Shown piece by piece: positions 35,488 to 47,362 of a stretch of DNA of 64,000 nt; within the stretch, counting starts at the first letter, position 1, and every line of letters starts with the position of its first letter. Source of the stretch: Guillardia theta CCMP2712 (Eukaryota; Cryptophyceae; Pyrenomonadales; Geminigeraceae); assembly GCF_000315625.1 (NCBI RefSeq), contig NW_005434532.1, positions 33,007 to 97,006 of the forward strand, read 5' to 3'. The notes under the pieces were generated by a model that made no database searches, had not been told where the DNA came from, and saw only the letters and a program-made list of their open reading frames with translations. The translations under genes were made by a program, and so were the position numbers.

Positions 35488-35984
35488 ATGAAAATGATAG
35501 CATGAGAGGAGGGGGATGATGAGGAGAGGAGAGGAAGACGAGAGGAGAGGAGAGGAGAGGAGAGGAAGACGAGAGGAGAGGAGAGGAGAGGAGAGGAGAG
35601 GAAGACGAGAGGAGAGGAGAGGAGAGGAGAGGAGAGGAAGACGAGAGGAGAGGAGAGGAGAGGAAGACGGAGAGGAGAGGAGAGGAAGACGAGAGGAAGA
35701 TGGGAGGGAGGGGTAGAGGAGGTCTGGGGGTTGAGTTTTGAGGTGGAGTTGCGAAGAGAGGAAGGGAAGGGAGAGATTCTGATTGAGAAACAGACTGAGA
35801 GCAACGAGGAGTTCGACAAGAAGCTAAGGAGTCAGAACTCTGAGTGGGGTAAGAGGAGGAGTTCTCTGTTGCTCTCTCCACCCTTCCCACCTCCTCCTTC
35901 CCTGCGACCCCCCCCCCCCCCCCCCGGCCCCCCCGGCTCCTCTCCCTCTCTTTCCTTCTTCTCTTGCTGGCTGCTTTCCACGAT

Positions 35985-36072
<88 letters not shown>

Positions 36073-36476
36073 CCGTCCCCGTCCCCGTCCTCGTCTTCGT
36101 CATCGTCTTCGTCCTCCTCCTTGTCCTCGCCTTCTCACCTCTCTGTACAGCGCTGTCCTTTCCTCAACTCAATTTCTTTCAGGCTACAGGGACATCGACG
36201 ATCTCAAGGCTGCTGGCTCGGAAAGAGGTGACATCATTACACTTGTACTCCTCCCTCCTCCTCCTCCCTCCTCTACCTCCCCGGCTCCGCTCTCCCTCCT
36301 CCCGATTTCTCTCATCCTTCTCCCCTTCCCTGCCCTTCCCCTGCCCTTGCATCCCCTCTGTCCTCTGCCTTACCCTTCCTCTCTCTTTTCTGCTCACGTC
36401 TCAGCCCTCAGGTCTTAAGTTTGTCAGGGCAGAGAGCATGCCGGCAAACAACTTCATCCTCATCTTCAACAAGTGA
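34542..36476 (+). CDS. METTL26 / DUF938 family methyltransferase-like protein
   Basis: S-adenosylmethionine-dependent methyltransferase fold of the DUF938 family (human METTL26); substrate unknown. There are four exons: 34542-35405, 35794-35848, 36183-36227 and 36412-36476, giving 342 aa in exact phase. The conserved part begins at SAPASRNVSPILDVMKTLVP. Motif I is VLAVAEGSGQHVSCFAKNLP, then ATDLDSKAVASIRAYV, FDLVYAVNLTHISPWAASLG, LLREGGVLMIYGPFKVDGKC, ESNEEFDKKLRSQNSEWGY and the family ending ESMPANNFILIFNK. The N-terminal extension of about 145 residues starts with a hydrophobic run (MAGCCIPLLLLLLLTFTCSS), like a signal peptide or the first part of a bipartite organelle leader. An internal ATG could instead give a cytosolic form. 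Intron 1 contains a GAGGA-type repeat and intron 2 a GTCCTC repeat. Confidence 0.88.
35520..35700. repeat. GAGAGGA / GAAGAC repeat in intron
   Basis: Runs of GAGAGGAGAGG punctuated at intervals by AAGACGA, all inside intron 1 of the methyltransferase gene. Confidence 0.85.
35985..36095. repeat. GTCCTC hexamer repeat in intron
   Basis: About 15 consecutive TCGTCC units (hexamer), ending in CCGTCC variants, inside intron 2 of the methyltransferase gene. Confidence 0.9.
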
Positions 36477-36643
36477 AGGAGAACAAATCCAGATCATCTC
36501 AATTTTATCAATGCATCTCCCATTTCAATCATCCTGCTCCTAATCGTGCTCGTGCTCGTTCTCGTGCTCGTCCTGGTCCTGGTCTCCCGATGCTCCTGCA
36601 CCAGCACTAGCTTCTCTTCCTCTTTTACTTCACGCTCCCTCCT

Positions 36644-39600
36644 TCAGTGCAGGCTCGTCGAGCTCGCAGGGGTTGGCCTGATCCATCCCGAGCTCACCAT
36701 CGAGTCGTACACCCTGACAAGGCGCATTAGCGGACCACTACCACCACCACCACCTTCCCTCCTCCTCCTCCTCCTCCTCCTCCTCCTCCTCCTCGCCCCC
36801 CTTCCATCTCTGCCTCCATCTGCACCACCTCTCTCCTCCTCCACTTACTTAAGTCCCTTGCTGGCATCGAGGCCGGGGAATCTCGCAGCCAGCAGTTGCT
36901 TCGCCTTCTCCTTCCTGACGTATCCGCTGCGAACGCCCTGCTGGGCAGTGAGGAGGAGCAACAGAAGCAGAGGCGGGTGACGGAGGAGGAGGATGCGACG
37001 AGAAAGACAGGGAGGGAGCAGGAAGGGAAACAGGAGATGAGACAGGCAGAAGGAGGGGTGTAGGAGAGAAAGGAGAGGTCGGAAGGGGCATGAGGGGGAA
37101 GAACGATGGGGAGCAGGAGGGGGAAAACTGGTGGAGTAAGAGAGGGAGGGGGAGAGGGAGGGGGAGAGGGAGAGGGAGAGGGAGAGGGAGGGGGAGGGGG
37201 TGGTAGGGGAGGAGGTTCAAACCTCTCGAGTGAAGGCGTCCTTGAGGCCCAGGTATTCGCAGGGGGACATTCTGAGGCTGATACAGAGCTGAAAGAAATG
37301 AGAGGAGAGAGGTTGTTCAGCGATGGAACAGAAAGCCACGGCACAAACCGACGGAAGAAATGGGGGAGGGGAGGGGAGCGGGAGGAGGAGGAGGAGGAGG
37401 AGGAGGAGGAAGGCAAGAAAAAAATAACGAGGAGGATTTAAAGATTTGACCTGCTTCTCGATAAGCGAGAGATAATCAGCGCCAGGCATTTGCTTGATTT
37501 CAAACGCGCCCAGCTGAGAGATCAGAGAGCCGTCAGAAGATGCAGGACCATGGAAGGGAGCGTTTGGGGGTTAGCGGGTAGATCAAGCAGAGCAGACAGA
37601 GGAGAGGGGGAGGGAAGGAGGAAGGGAAAGAAGGGAGTGTGAGGAGGAGCGGACAAGGAGGGAGAGGTGGAGGAGAAGGTGGTGGCGGTCGTGGAGACAA
37701 AAACTTGAGCTACCTGCTTCTTATCCTTAGAGGAGCCGAGCAGGAGGGGGCCTGGAGGAGGTCGAGGAGTCACTTTCAACTCCCTGCTTCTCTTCTGCTC
37801 CTCACCGAGCGACTCGTTGTTCTCCTCGTCGTTGTCGTTCCTCGACCTGCCGCAAATCAATTCCCAAAGTCGTCCTTGTTTCCTCCTCCTCCAGCCTCCT
37901 CCTCCTCCTCCTCCTGCTCCTGCTCCTTCCCCTTGCCCCTCTAGGCCCCATTCCCTCCCCATTCCTTCTCTCCCTCACCTCCGTTGTGAGCCCGTCTTGT
38001 GCGTGGAGTAGATGGTGTCCGACACCTTTCCTCGTTTCCCTTGCTTCTCCTCCTGCCACGATCGCGATCAGAGATATTGCAGCTGTGAGAGGGAAATTGG
38101 AGGATGAGGCGAGGAAGAGAAGCAAGCGAGGGAGACTAGAGGAGGAGGAGGAAAGGGATAGAGGAGGAATTGGACCTGCTCTTTCTTCTTCTTCTCGTAC
38201 TCGTTCACCTCCTCCTCAGTACGCATGCCAAGTTTCCTGTACGACTGCAGGAGCTCGATGTGCTTCCTGATTCGCTTCTCCAGGACCAGCCCCTTCATGT
38301 ACTCCTCGTGCTCCTCCTGCGAGGCATCAGAAGGTGTGCGGGAGCAGTGAGGAGGGAAGGAGAAGGAGAGAGGGGAAAGGAGATCAAGAAAGGAGGAAGG
38401 GAGAGGGAGGAAGGGACAAGAGCGACGGAGAGATAGTTGGCGGGGAAGAACGTTGGAGGGAGGAGAGCAGCGGGAGAGAGTGGGCGAGGAAGAGCGGAAG
38501 CAGGGGAGGGAACACCTGGGACCAGAATCGAGCGAACACACGCATTTGAGCATACAGTTCCCTTTCGTCCTTCGTCCTCCTACATTTTTCATCTTCAGCC
38601 TCCCCCGGCAAACGGCATCTTTTCTCACCTCCTCTCTTGGCTCTGATGCTTCTTGAGGTCGAGTAGGCCTCTTTCCCGGGATGTCAGCCGCATCCTCCCC
38701 CTCCCCCCCGCCGCTTCCCCCCCTCCCATCGCCTCCTCCTTTGCTCTCTTCCTCTCCTTCCTCCTGTGCTTTCTTCTTCTCCATCTCCCTCCTCCACCCT
38801 CCTCCCCTGCCCTTACTATCGCTTCCTCTGATCCCTCTGCTCCTCCGGCAACCGAATGCTTCGCACCTTTCCAGGATGAATTTCTTCCTCCTCTCCCTCT
38901 CCTCGAGCTTCCAGTTGTAAATCTCCAGAACCTGGCGAGGAGGCCCGGCGACGTCAGCGGCTTCCAGTCTCTCCCTCGGAGAGTATCAGCGGCACCTTGG
39001 TCTTGATTTCTCTGTCTTGGTCAGTGTCCTGGAAGCAGGAGCATCAATGTGGAGCGAGTGAGAGGCTGAAGGCACCTTCTTGTCATCAAAAACACAATCG
39101 CAGATCAGCATCTCTGCAGAGGTTTGAAGTCATCCAAAGAGAAATCGTGAGACATACGACAAGCTCCTCCTCCTCCTCCTCCTCCCACCTGCATCATTGT
39201 CCCACTCCACGTCGAAGTCGTTTCTCGACGGCATGTAGCTGCAAGGCGGCACCTTCAGCAGACAACGAGCAACTTAGATCCTCGGAGTCACCCGACTATG
39301 TCCGATCCAGCAGGTTTCCCCTCGTAGTATCGGATGCTTTCTCTCGTGATGTTCTTCGTCTCTGACAACGGCTGTCACGTCTTTTTTTTTTCCTCCCTCC
39401 TACACGGCGCAAGAGGCTCACCAAGCATCGCCTTCTTCCACTCCGACTTTGTGAACTTCCCCGGGATCTGAAGGACGAGGGTGAGCAGGAAAGAGGAGAA
39501 AAGCCATGGAAAGGAGCAGGAGGGACGGAAGGGAGTGATGAGGCGATGCAGAAGGAAAGGAGAGAAGGAAAGGGGGAGAGAGGAGAAAACAGGAACAGAG

Positions 39601-40524
39601 CAGAGGGAGCAAGAGGGGCAACAACATTGAATCACCTTCCCAGCACCTGCTACGGCTGCTTCTATGCACTCGCTGTAATCATCTTTGGACGGCTTTGCGT
39701 TGAATCTGCAGGCACAGGAAGGTAAGAACAGCACACCTTGCGCTGTCCCAACGACTCACTTGGTCTTGCTGATAGCACGGGACACATCGGGGACAGGAAT
39801 GCCGCTCCCGGTGTTGATGTAGTTGGCGTAGTAATGGAACTCACACTCAATCTTCTTCTTAGTCCCCACCACAAGCGCAACCTCTGCCCAGTTGCCAAGA
39901 CCTACACCAGCCATGAGCATATACCAACTCCCCCTCTCCCTCTCCCTCCCTCTCTTCTCCTCCAACATCCCCCTCCCTTGCCCCCACCCCACCCCTTCAT
40001 CTCTGTACCACTTTCCCGTCCCTCTCTTGCCCATCCTCAAGATCTCAAAACTCACCGTAGGTCTCGATTCCTTCCAGCAACGCCACCTCCTCCCTCGCCG
40101 TCCAGTCCTCCGTGATGAGCGGGAAGTCCAGCCGCTCCATGACCCGGTAGGGGTGATCGTTCCTGTGCGGGTTCTTGCCGTCCGTCTTCTCCACGTCGTT
40201 AATCTCCACCCCGACCGAGAAGCATTCCATGCACAGATCCACGTCGTCCGACACCGCCGACTTGATGTACATCTGATCCTGCCACCAAACGGGTGTGAAA
40301 ACTCGCCCCAGGGAGACAGAGGCATGCGGCAACAACCGAGACGTCTCGTTTGCAGTAGTTGCAGTGCACTCTCCCCAGCTTCGCCTGCATCTTCCGTTTC
40401 TGCTCTTCCTCCGCAATCTGAGCGCTCGCTGCCTGCATTTCAACTCTATCAGCCCATGGACTACAGATCCGAACAGACTCACCTCCCCACGCGTCTCAAT
40501 CTTCCGTTTCCTGCTGCTGTCCAT
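36644..40524 (-). CDS. ADA2: ADA2 transcriptional adaptor (SAGA/ADA complex)
   Basis: ADA2 tethers and stimulates the GCN5 histone acetyltransferase. I can trace about 18 exons. The start is MDSSRKRKIETRGE (ATG 40524). The ZZ zinc finger follows: HCNYCKRDVS ... CIxK-like region ... VDLCMECFSVG (CxxC pairs present). Then come the SANT/Myb domain (DWTAREEVALLEGIETYG, GNWAEVALVVGTKKKIECEF), KFTKSEWKKAML, the ADA2 signature GSDIVGYMPSRNDFDVEWDN, EIYNWKLEERERRKKFILER, GLLDLKKHQSQER, ELYAQMRVFARFWSQ and a helix ending YRKLGMRTEEEVNEYEKKKK. A C-terminal SWIRM domain follows: GADYLSLIEKQ, LCISLRMSPCEYLGLKDAFT, VYDSMVSSGWIRP, stop at 36644. Order and content match ADA2 throughout. The exons between 37560 and 38160 are the least certain. 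Confidence 0.93.
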
Positions 40525-42502
40525 TTTACCCAGCCAACGACAGACAAGGCACCACAAGGAACCACAAGGATCTGAGCAGGCGGCTGGACCCGCTGGCCTG
40601 CCATCAAGAGCTCGCCCGTCAACACACCAGCAATGAAGCTTACAAGGGCTTTCCGAAGAGTCTCTTCCCCTTCCTACCCAATAGGCAAGAGCATCCTTTG
40701 CCTCTGGACCTCTTCCCGTTACCTCCTCGTCTAAACCCTGTGCATATCATCCTGGATGTTAACCCCTTACCCTTCCCCTTCTTTCCCTCCCCCTCCCCCT
40801 CCCCCTCCTCCCCTTCCCTCTCGCTTCCAGCCATATCCTTCTGCCAGCTTCCAGCCAGCCGCGAAATGTTGAAGGTAACGGTTTGTAACCATCGATCACC
40901 AATCTCCGTGAGGCAAGCCCGGAATTTATGTGCGTAAGTAAAATAATCACTCAAGGCCTTATATGCGCCGTGACCAACATGCGGTTGTTGAGCTCTTTAC
41001 TACAGGTTATATCGATACCGATCGTCATCTCCCGGTACAGAATGTTTTACTCACCGTCATCAATTGAAAGTACAGGTATCAAGTAGTGCCCATTCAACGT
41101 ATAGGTCAGATTGGGGATGAGGGGTACAGAACTTTCAAGCTATGTGAATTTTTCTCCAACACAGATGAAATCACAGGCAGGATATTCGATTTCGAGTGAA
41201 GTGACCAAAGGTAGATGATTTGTTGCGAGGACGAAATGGAATGGTTTCAGTGTTGGTTCCATGAAACGCCTTATCTCCCTTATCTTTTCCAATGGTCGTA
41301 GGGGCGCGAAAATACGTCTTTTGAGCTCTTCTGGAAGGAATCGAACGGACAACCCCTTGGAGCCTACGTGAGCAGGTAACGTCTTCATTGGAGGGACGTG
41401 ATCGGAGTTTCACTCTTGGACTCGAAAAGACATATTTTCAGTGACTCGGAAGAGACTGGTCACCGCTGGACTTCCCCGAAAAAAAGAATCGGCCCCCAAA
41501 GTATGTCTTTTCGTTGCCACCTCTCACATGATATTTACAGTATCATGCTATGAAATACAGAAACCAGAGAATTTCAAAACTGGATATAGAATTTGGTGAT
41601 TATATCAAAAACTACAATGGTTGGACCCCCACTGGTAGCGTCACTTTCTCGCTGTTTTCACCTACGCCTCCTCGCCGACCACCCATCTCCATAGTTCCCG
41701 GCACACCCCTATCCCCATACTAAAATACCACCCCTGCTCCTCCGCAAGACCTAGGGGATTATAAAAATGTTTGTCCGAGGAGGGGAAGGGTGGTGGGGGA
41801 GGGAGGGGTAGGAGGGTGGGTAGGTGGAGGGATGGCGAATGCGTTTACCCCTTCCGATTACGGACCACCCCTTTCACTCTTGTCTACCCCTCCCTTTACC
41901 CAGAATACAACCCCACCCATCGTAATCTCGACAGGACGTCTCCGGATTTTATTGGTGGACCCCTTCCCTAGCTGTACCCCTGCATCTTTCAACATCCACC
42001 CCACCCTTCTAATCCATTCCCTTTTTTACCCCCACCCTCTTGAAAGTTTCCTCTTTGTCTACCCCTACCCCCATTTAAGTATCGATATGTTCTTTTCACC
42101 CGGTTCAAACACCATGTTTGAACCCACTGGTCTGTTTACAGTCCTTCAACCCTTCCATCACTACCCAACCCATGTACCCTCATGTTTTCTGTACCCACCC
42201 TACTCTTTGACTGCAATTATGACCCTACCCCAGGGTACCAGCATACCTTGCTACCACCCCACCCGGGCCTTCACGCTTTCCCAAAACCCCTGTTGTTTCC
42301 TTGCCCCCCTTGTTATCTTCACGCATCAAATTCTGTGTGTTCGTGTCTCCTGCCGCTCCGCTCTCCGTCGCTCTCCCCCTCCCCATCCATCCCTCTTCTT
42401 CCTCGATCCCAGCGACCCTCTCCACTTCTTGCAGTACTCACAGTCTCCCTCTAAATCCCTTCAGCATCTTTCCTCAGCAGTCCCGCCTCCTTCCATCTTG
42501 AT
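40525..42502. other. Divergent spacer of 2 kb with C-rich tract
   Basis: Upstream of ADA2 (-) and of the 42503 gene (+). Most of 40950-41640 is ordinary, AT-richer sequence with no gene seen. From 41640 to 42300 it is C-rich with ACCCCTACCC/CACCCC words, broken by one G-rich run at 41778-41830. A short minus frame at 40640-40954 is not supported. Confidence 0.6.
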
Positions 42503-43342
42503 ATGCAAGCGGATCTAGGGAAGAATGATCTCTCTTCCGACAAGCTCTTTCCTCTGTGCCAGAGCTCCCTCTACGGGTCTTTGGTCAACAGCATTGAAGA
42601 GAACCTCAAGCGAAAGATGCTGACTGAAGCGATCTCATCTCAGATTTTGGGGAAGCTGTTCAGAGGCGAAGACACCCAGCTTCTGCAGGCCATCGCAATA
42701 TCTCCTCCTCTCTCTCTTCTGAATTCTAGAATTGCTAGACCCAGCCCCCTGTCATTGGATGAATTGCACAATGGAGCGCATTCTGCCCCTTGCACAGCAC
42801 CTCCGTCAGCACGGTCCTGCTCTTCGCATACGAGCAAGCGATCTTGGTTTGACTCGGCTCAGTCGGACACCCGCAGTGGAAAGAAGCCGAGGAAAGACGA
42901 CATGGCCAGTGAGCCGTCCTCGCCCTACAGCATCGACAGCATCCTCAGCCCGCACAGCGTGAGCTCCAACGATTCCGAGAGAAGCTTCTCGTCGCGAGGA
43001 TGGCAGGCCACGAGCAGCAGCCACAAGTTGCAGCGCAGTGAGAGGTTTGTGCATGATGTGATGGTACAAGTGTCGCTGACCCACTCTCTCCTTCTCAGTT
43101 CTTCCAGCTCGGAATCGTTTGCTGCGGTGCTCATGAGAAGAAAGCACATGGAAGGAGCCGGTCACCACGATGTTTATGACAAGTACGCCGCCTCCATCGA
43201 GGCGAAGAACAGCGCTAGCAATGCTTCATCGCCTTGCGAAGTATCCACCAAGTCCTTGCGGAGGATGAGGAAACGGGCCTTGACCATCATCAAGGACAAC
43301 TGGGTGAGCCAGCTCGAGCAATGTGGGGTTGCTCTTGGTTGA
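42503..43342 (+). CDS. Hypothetical Ser-rich protein
   Basis: Not recognised. Open frame of 279 codons. An in-frame intron is likely at about 43050-43099 (GAG|GTTTGTGC ... CTTCTCAG|TTCTTCC); removing it gives about 261 aa and deletes a hydrophobic stretch that looks translated from intron. The N-terminus has two amphipathic helices (YGSLVNSIEENLKRKMLTEA, QILGKLFRGEDTQLLQAIAI). The middle is Ser/Pro-rich with a basic patch (KKPRKDD), and the end is basic and helical (KSLRRMRKRALTIIKDNWVS). It could be a nuclear protein, but no domain is visible. The stop is TGA at 43340-43342; a 3' region follows with T-rich stretches at 43440-43560. Confidence 0.6.
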   Translation: MQADLGKNDLSSDKLFPLCQSSLYGSLVNSIEENLKRKMLTEAISSQILGKLFRGEDTQLLQAIAISPPLSLLNSRIARPSPLSLDELHNGAHSAPCTAPPSARSCSSHTSKRSWFDSAQSDTRSGKKPRKDDMASEPSSPYSIDSILSPHSVSSNDSERSFSSRGWQATSSSHKLQRSERFVHDVMVQVSLTHSLLLSSSSSESFAAVLMRRKHMEGAGHHDVYDKYAASIEAKNSASNASSPCEVSTKSLRRMRKRALTIIKDNWVSQLEQCGVALG

Positions 43343-43878
43343 CGAGGTAACGGCAGGTTCCGCGAGACATGACGTGGAGAACTAAGGGTATCGCGCTGAA
43401 TCTCAAGAGTGCAGCGTCACCTGAAAAGAGCGACTGATTGTTTCCTCGTGCCTCGTGTATTTTTTCGTAGTAGTTGTTTTTGCATCCTTGCCCGATTCAC
43501 TGCTTCGCTTGATTTGTTGTTAGTTTTTGAGTTTGTTGTTTGTTTTTTCGATGTTGATGCTATCGATCCGGTTGTGATCGAGAGCTGACAAATCATTGGT
43601 TGCCATCGTGTACTATATGGCTCTATATGTTGAGAAGCCGACTGTAGATTACAATGAACATACCGTGAAAGTAATTCAAAATACCATGTGGACGTATTGT
43701 AATTGCAATCACAGCTACAACCTTGCAGTTTTCGTTTTCTACTGTTTCAATTTTCGTTTACTGTAGTCCTCAAGGACAAATATTCGTACACACATCTCCT
43801 TTCCCCGTCCTTCCTGCATCTCCTTTCCCTGTCCTTCCTCCGCCCCGCATACACCCTCCCTCCGCTTCCCGAACACCC
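43343..43878. other. Convergent 3' spacer
   Basis: About 535 bp between two stop codons. It is AT- and T-rich (43440-43560, 43700-43780), consistent with 3' UTRs. I see no gene. Confidence 0.5.
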
Positions 43879-46236
43879 TCAGGGCATCCAACAACTAAGC
43901 TGCCCTGAGCTCACTTGCAGCGTCATGGCGCTGTAGCTCATCGCAAGCTGCTTGTCTTGGTGCATGCTGGGTAGCGCTGAACGGCAGCGATCGGAAGCTG
44001 CCGCGAGCTCCCCGTCTATGCACACGATGCCTTTGTCGCATGCCGGTTCCCAGAGCATTTCCCGCACCTTGTGTTCAAGTGAGAGAGGACGCAGGTACGG
44101 CAGGACACACCTTGTAGTACTCGACGTACTCGTGCCGGAGATGCTTGCCTGTGATTTGAATAAGGGTGTGGAGAGGTGGGGGAGTGAGAAAGGTTGGAGG
44201 CAGGATGGAGGCAACGCAAGGTAAGGTAAGGAGGGGGGGTTACCGCTTTCAACCTCGAGGAAGATCTGAATCATCTGTAGACGAGACACGCGGCTTCTTA
44301 TGACTACAACGTCAAAACTTCCGTCGTTCTGACTTGCCTTGGGTGCTACCTGAGACTTGATCAGGATAGTTGGCAGACAGGCCGGGAGGAGCAACAAAAA
44401 GAGGAGCAACAAAGGGTAGTGGCTTAAGGGGTGGGGGAGAGGGAGGTAACAAGGGGAATGGGAGAGGAGGAGATAACAAACAAGAAAGGAAGAGGAGGAA
44501 GAGGGAGAAGAGGGGGGGGGGGGGCAACGGGGAGACCTGCAAGTCGGAAGCAGCATACGGCACGTTCATAGCCCAGATGAGGAGGAAGCGATCGGATATC
44601 GTGACCCACTCTTGAGAGGAGGAGTTGACGTCGGACGGTGCGAGCCTGAGCTTGAGAGTTCCGTTGTACACGCGGCGGCGAAAGATGTTGACAACACCTT
44701 GTAACGTCGCTCGGATGGGACCTAGCAACCCGATCAAGGCGAGCAGGTGCATGTAAGACGAGAGGGATTGGGATGATGGTTGTTGGTAGGGAGCAAGAGA
44801 AGGAGGATGGTCAAGACATGAGCGAGACAAGTGCAAAAAGGAGCGGATGCGCAGAGGAGGGATGAGAGGAGTTTGCGTTACGAGATGGAGGAGTTCGGTA
44901 TGAAGAGGGTGAGACGAGTGAGTGTTAGAGGGGAGGGTGGATGCAGGAGGGGAGGAGCAGGGCAAGGGGAGGGAGAGGAATGAGAAAGGATAACTACCGC
45001 AGCAGCATCGGAGGGCGTCTGCCTCTATGTCGCTATCGCTGACAAGGCCCCATGCCCATGATAGGACACTCCTTGAGATTGTATGTTACTTCTCCTCCTC
45101 CCTCCTCCCTCCTCCCTCTCTCCTCCTCCCTCCTCCCTCTCTCCTTCCCTTCGCCCTCTTTTCCCTTCCCCCTCCCAGAACAAACCTTCCTCTACTCAAC
45201 AGTTCAGCGCAAGCTTGTACCTGTACTTGACGATGCCGTCCTGGATGACTAGACCAACATCGAGCGGACTCGGCTGGCAAGACAGGACGCGTCAACAACA
45301 TTCCCCTCCCCCAGCAGAGCAAGCTGCTACCCTGCATCTCAGGATCGCGAGCATGGCCGAGAGAGGGTCGTGATGGTCCCCGGCGGTGCTGAGAAGTGAC
45401 TTGACCAGCCCGTTGCCGGTTCCTGCTGGTACGACCCCTGAGGCAGCGCGTCATCGACACGATTGAGGAGGAGGAGCAGCACCGATGGGTACCCGGGCTG
45501 CCTGGTTGGAGTCCGGGCGGGCAAGCAACCCCTGAACCATCTCGGAGACGAGGCCGTCCCCGCCGACGAGGATGATGCCATCGTAGTCGGCAAGGACAAG
45601 CGCTGCCGCTACCTCCCTCGCATGCCCTTAAAACGACACGTCAGCAGGGCACTATACACGTACAGTTGCACGTTGGTTGGCAGCCTACCTGCATGGGTGG
45701 TGAAGACGGCCTCGAAGCGAGAAGTGCTCTGCAACAGCAAGGGCTTGACCACCTCGTTGAAGATCTCTCCTCCCTTCTTCTGTCCGCCGAAGGGGTTGAC
45801 GAGGACCATGTACCGCATGCCGTCCCTCCTGCTCCAGATAGTCTTCCAGTTGTGCATGATGTTGAGGTAATGCTGGTTTCGATCCGAGAAGAAGAGGTCG
45901 TGTCGCCTGTAGTTCCGCTGTCTTGATCCGCTACATCCTGCCGTCTTGTAGGGGTAAGCATGCACATGAATGGTAGACGACTGGCCCTCCTGTATCCCCG
46001 ACACATCGTCTGCTGAAAGGAACAGGTCCTGTATGTACATCCCTGTCGCATTCACCCGCACATTCTGCTGCACCCCCTGGTAGGATGCCTGCGGTTGTGC
46101 GTCAGGCCAGCAGGAATGGCTCGTATCCTACCGTTGCGGTGATCTCTGGGATGTTGGAGAGAAGGTCGCCCCCTACCAGCGGTGTCGACATGCTGCTTGA
46201 CGTGCTGCTCGGTGCCTGCCTGGAGGGAACACTCAT
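43879..46236 (-). CDS. Sphingosine (long-chain-base) kinase
   Basis: Phosphorylates sphingoid bases. It has about nine exons. The start is ATG 46236 (MSVPSRQAPSSTSSSMSTPL), then an N-terminal region with VHAYPYK and YLNIMHNWKTIW. The DAGK catalytic core follows: MRYMVLVNPFGGQKKGGEIF, FEAVFTTHAGHAREVAAALV, YDGIILVGGDGLVSEMVQGL (GGDG nucleotide motif), VVPAGTGNGLVKSLLS, PLDVGLVIQDGIVKYR, SVLSWAWGLVSDSDIEADAL, GPIRATLQGVVNIFRRRVYN, DRFLLIWAMNVPYAASDL, APKASQNDGSFDVVVIRSRV, QIFLEVESGKHLRHEYVEYYK and VCIDGELA. Motif order and wording match plant-type sphingosine/LCB kinases more closely than ceramide kinase. The stop is TGA at 43879. The first splice (CAACG|GTAGGA ... CCAG|GGGGTG) decides the start exon. 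Confidence 0.9.
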
Positions 46237-47362
46237 CCTGCAGCTGGTCTCCTGTTGGGACAATCTAGCTCAGGAGATGAATTCACAATGCCCCACCCCA
46301 ACAAGTTCCTCTGAATCGCTTCACGCCGCCTCCTACACCACCTAGTGGACTAGCACAGATCTAGTCACACAATCAACACACGTGTTCGAGTGCCCATTGA
46401 GCCCTCGGACTTCGCCCTCGCTCGTCTCAGCTCCATCTGCTCTGCCCAGGCTCCTCCTCCCCCTCCCTTGTAGCTGGAGTGAACTGACACTGAGGATCTG
46501 ACCTACATCAACGCCACAGGTGACATCAAACACATCTGTGATCTTTCGGCCCTCTCCCTCCTGCTCCTCCTGCTCCTCCTGCTCCTCCTGCTCCTCCTGC
46601 TCCTTCTGCTCCTCCTGCTCCTCCTGCTCCTCCTGCTCCTCCTGCTCCTCCTGCTCCTCCTGCTCCTCCTGCTCCTCCTGCTCCTCCTGCTCCTCCTGCT
46701 CCTCATGCTCCTCCTCCTCCTCCTGCTCCTCCTGCTCCTCCTGCTCCTCCTGCTCCTCCTCCTCCTGCTCCTCCTGCTCCTCCTGCTCCTCCTGCTCCTC
46801 CTGCTCCTCCTGCTCCTCCTGCTCCTCCTGCTCCTCCTGCTCCTCCTGCTCCTCCTGCTCCTCCTGCTCCTCCTCCTCCTGCTCCTCCTGCTCCTCCTGC
46901 TCCTCCTGCTCCCTCCTATGGTCGCAAGCGTGGCTCCGAAAAACGTAGTGCAAAACTCGGTGGAACAACCGCCAGTAACGGGTATGAACTTTCGGTAACG
47001 TGTGTAACGGAAGTACACGCGGCATGGCGGCGGCGGGGAAGGGGAAGGGAACGCCGACGAAGGGAATGGGCGGGAGTCCTTTCCTATCCATCAGGAACAA
47101 GCAGATAGGTGCGAACATGTTCGACATGCTTGCGATGAGAGATGAGGGGAGGAGAAGGGAGGAGACTGAGATGAAGATGGGGATGGAAGAGCTGTGCTGG
47201 GAGGAGGCGATCCTGTGTGTGAGAGAGGAGGGAAGCTGTGGTGAAGTAGAGGGCAAGTACTGAGGACTGAGGATGAGACGATGAGGAGCAGATGAGCTGG
47301 CTGTGGAGATGTTTGTTGTTGTACATTTGCTCTTGTGCTAGCTATGATAGAAGCCCTCTGAC
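46237..47362. other. Divergent spacer with 9-bp satellite
   Basis: Shared upstream region of the LCB kinase (-) and SLY1 (+). A 9-bp satellite occupies about 46555-46915; the remainder shows no supported gene. Confidence 0.6.
46555..46915. repeat. CTCCTGCTC 9-bp satellite
   Basis: About 40 copies of CTCCTGCTC, with occasional CTCCTCCTC, CTTCTG and CATGCTC variants. Because the unit is a multiple of three, all six frames stay open (EEQ, RRS, SRR, CSS, LLL and so on), giving large spurious frames. Confidence 0.95.

Noticed and set aside
46342-47256. Minus-strand 304-codon frame with EEQ repeats
   Set aside because: The 9-bp satellite keeps all frames open; the ends have no homology and it overlaps the spacer between two well-supported divergent genes.
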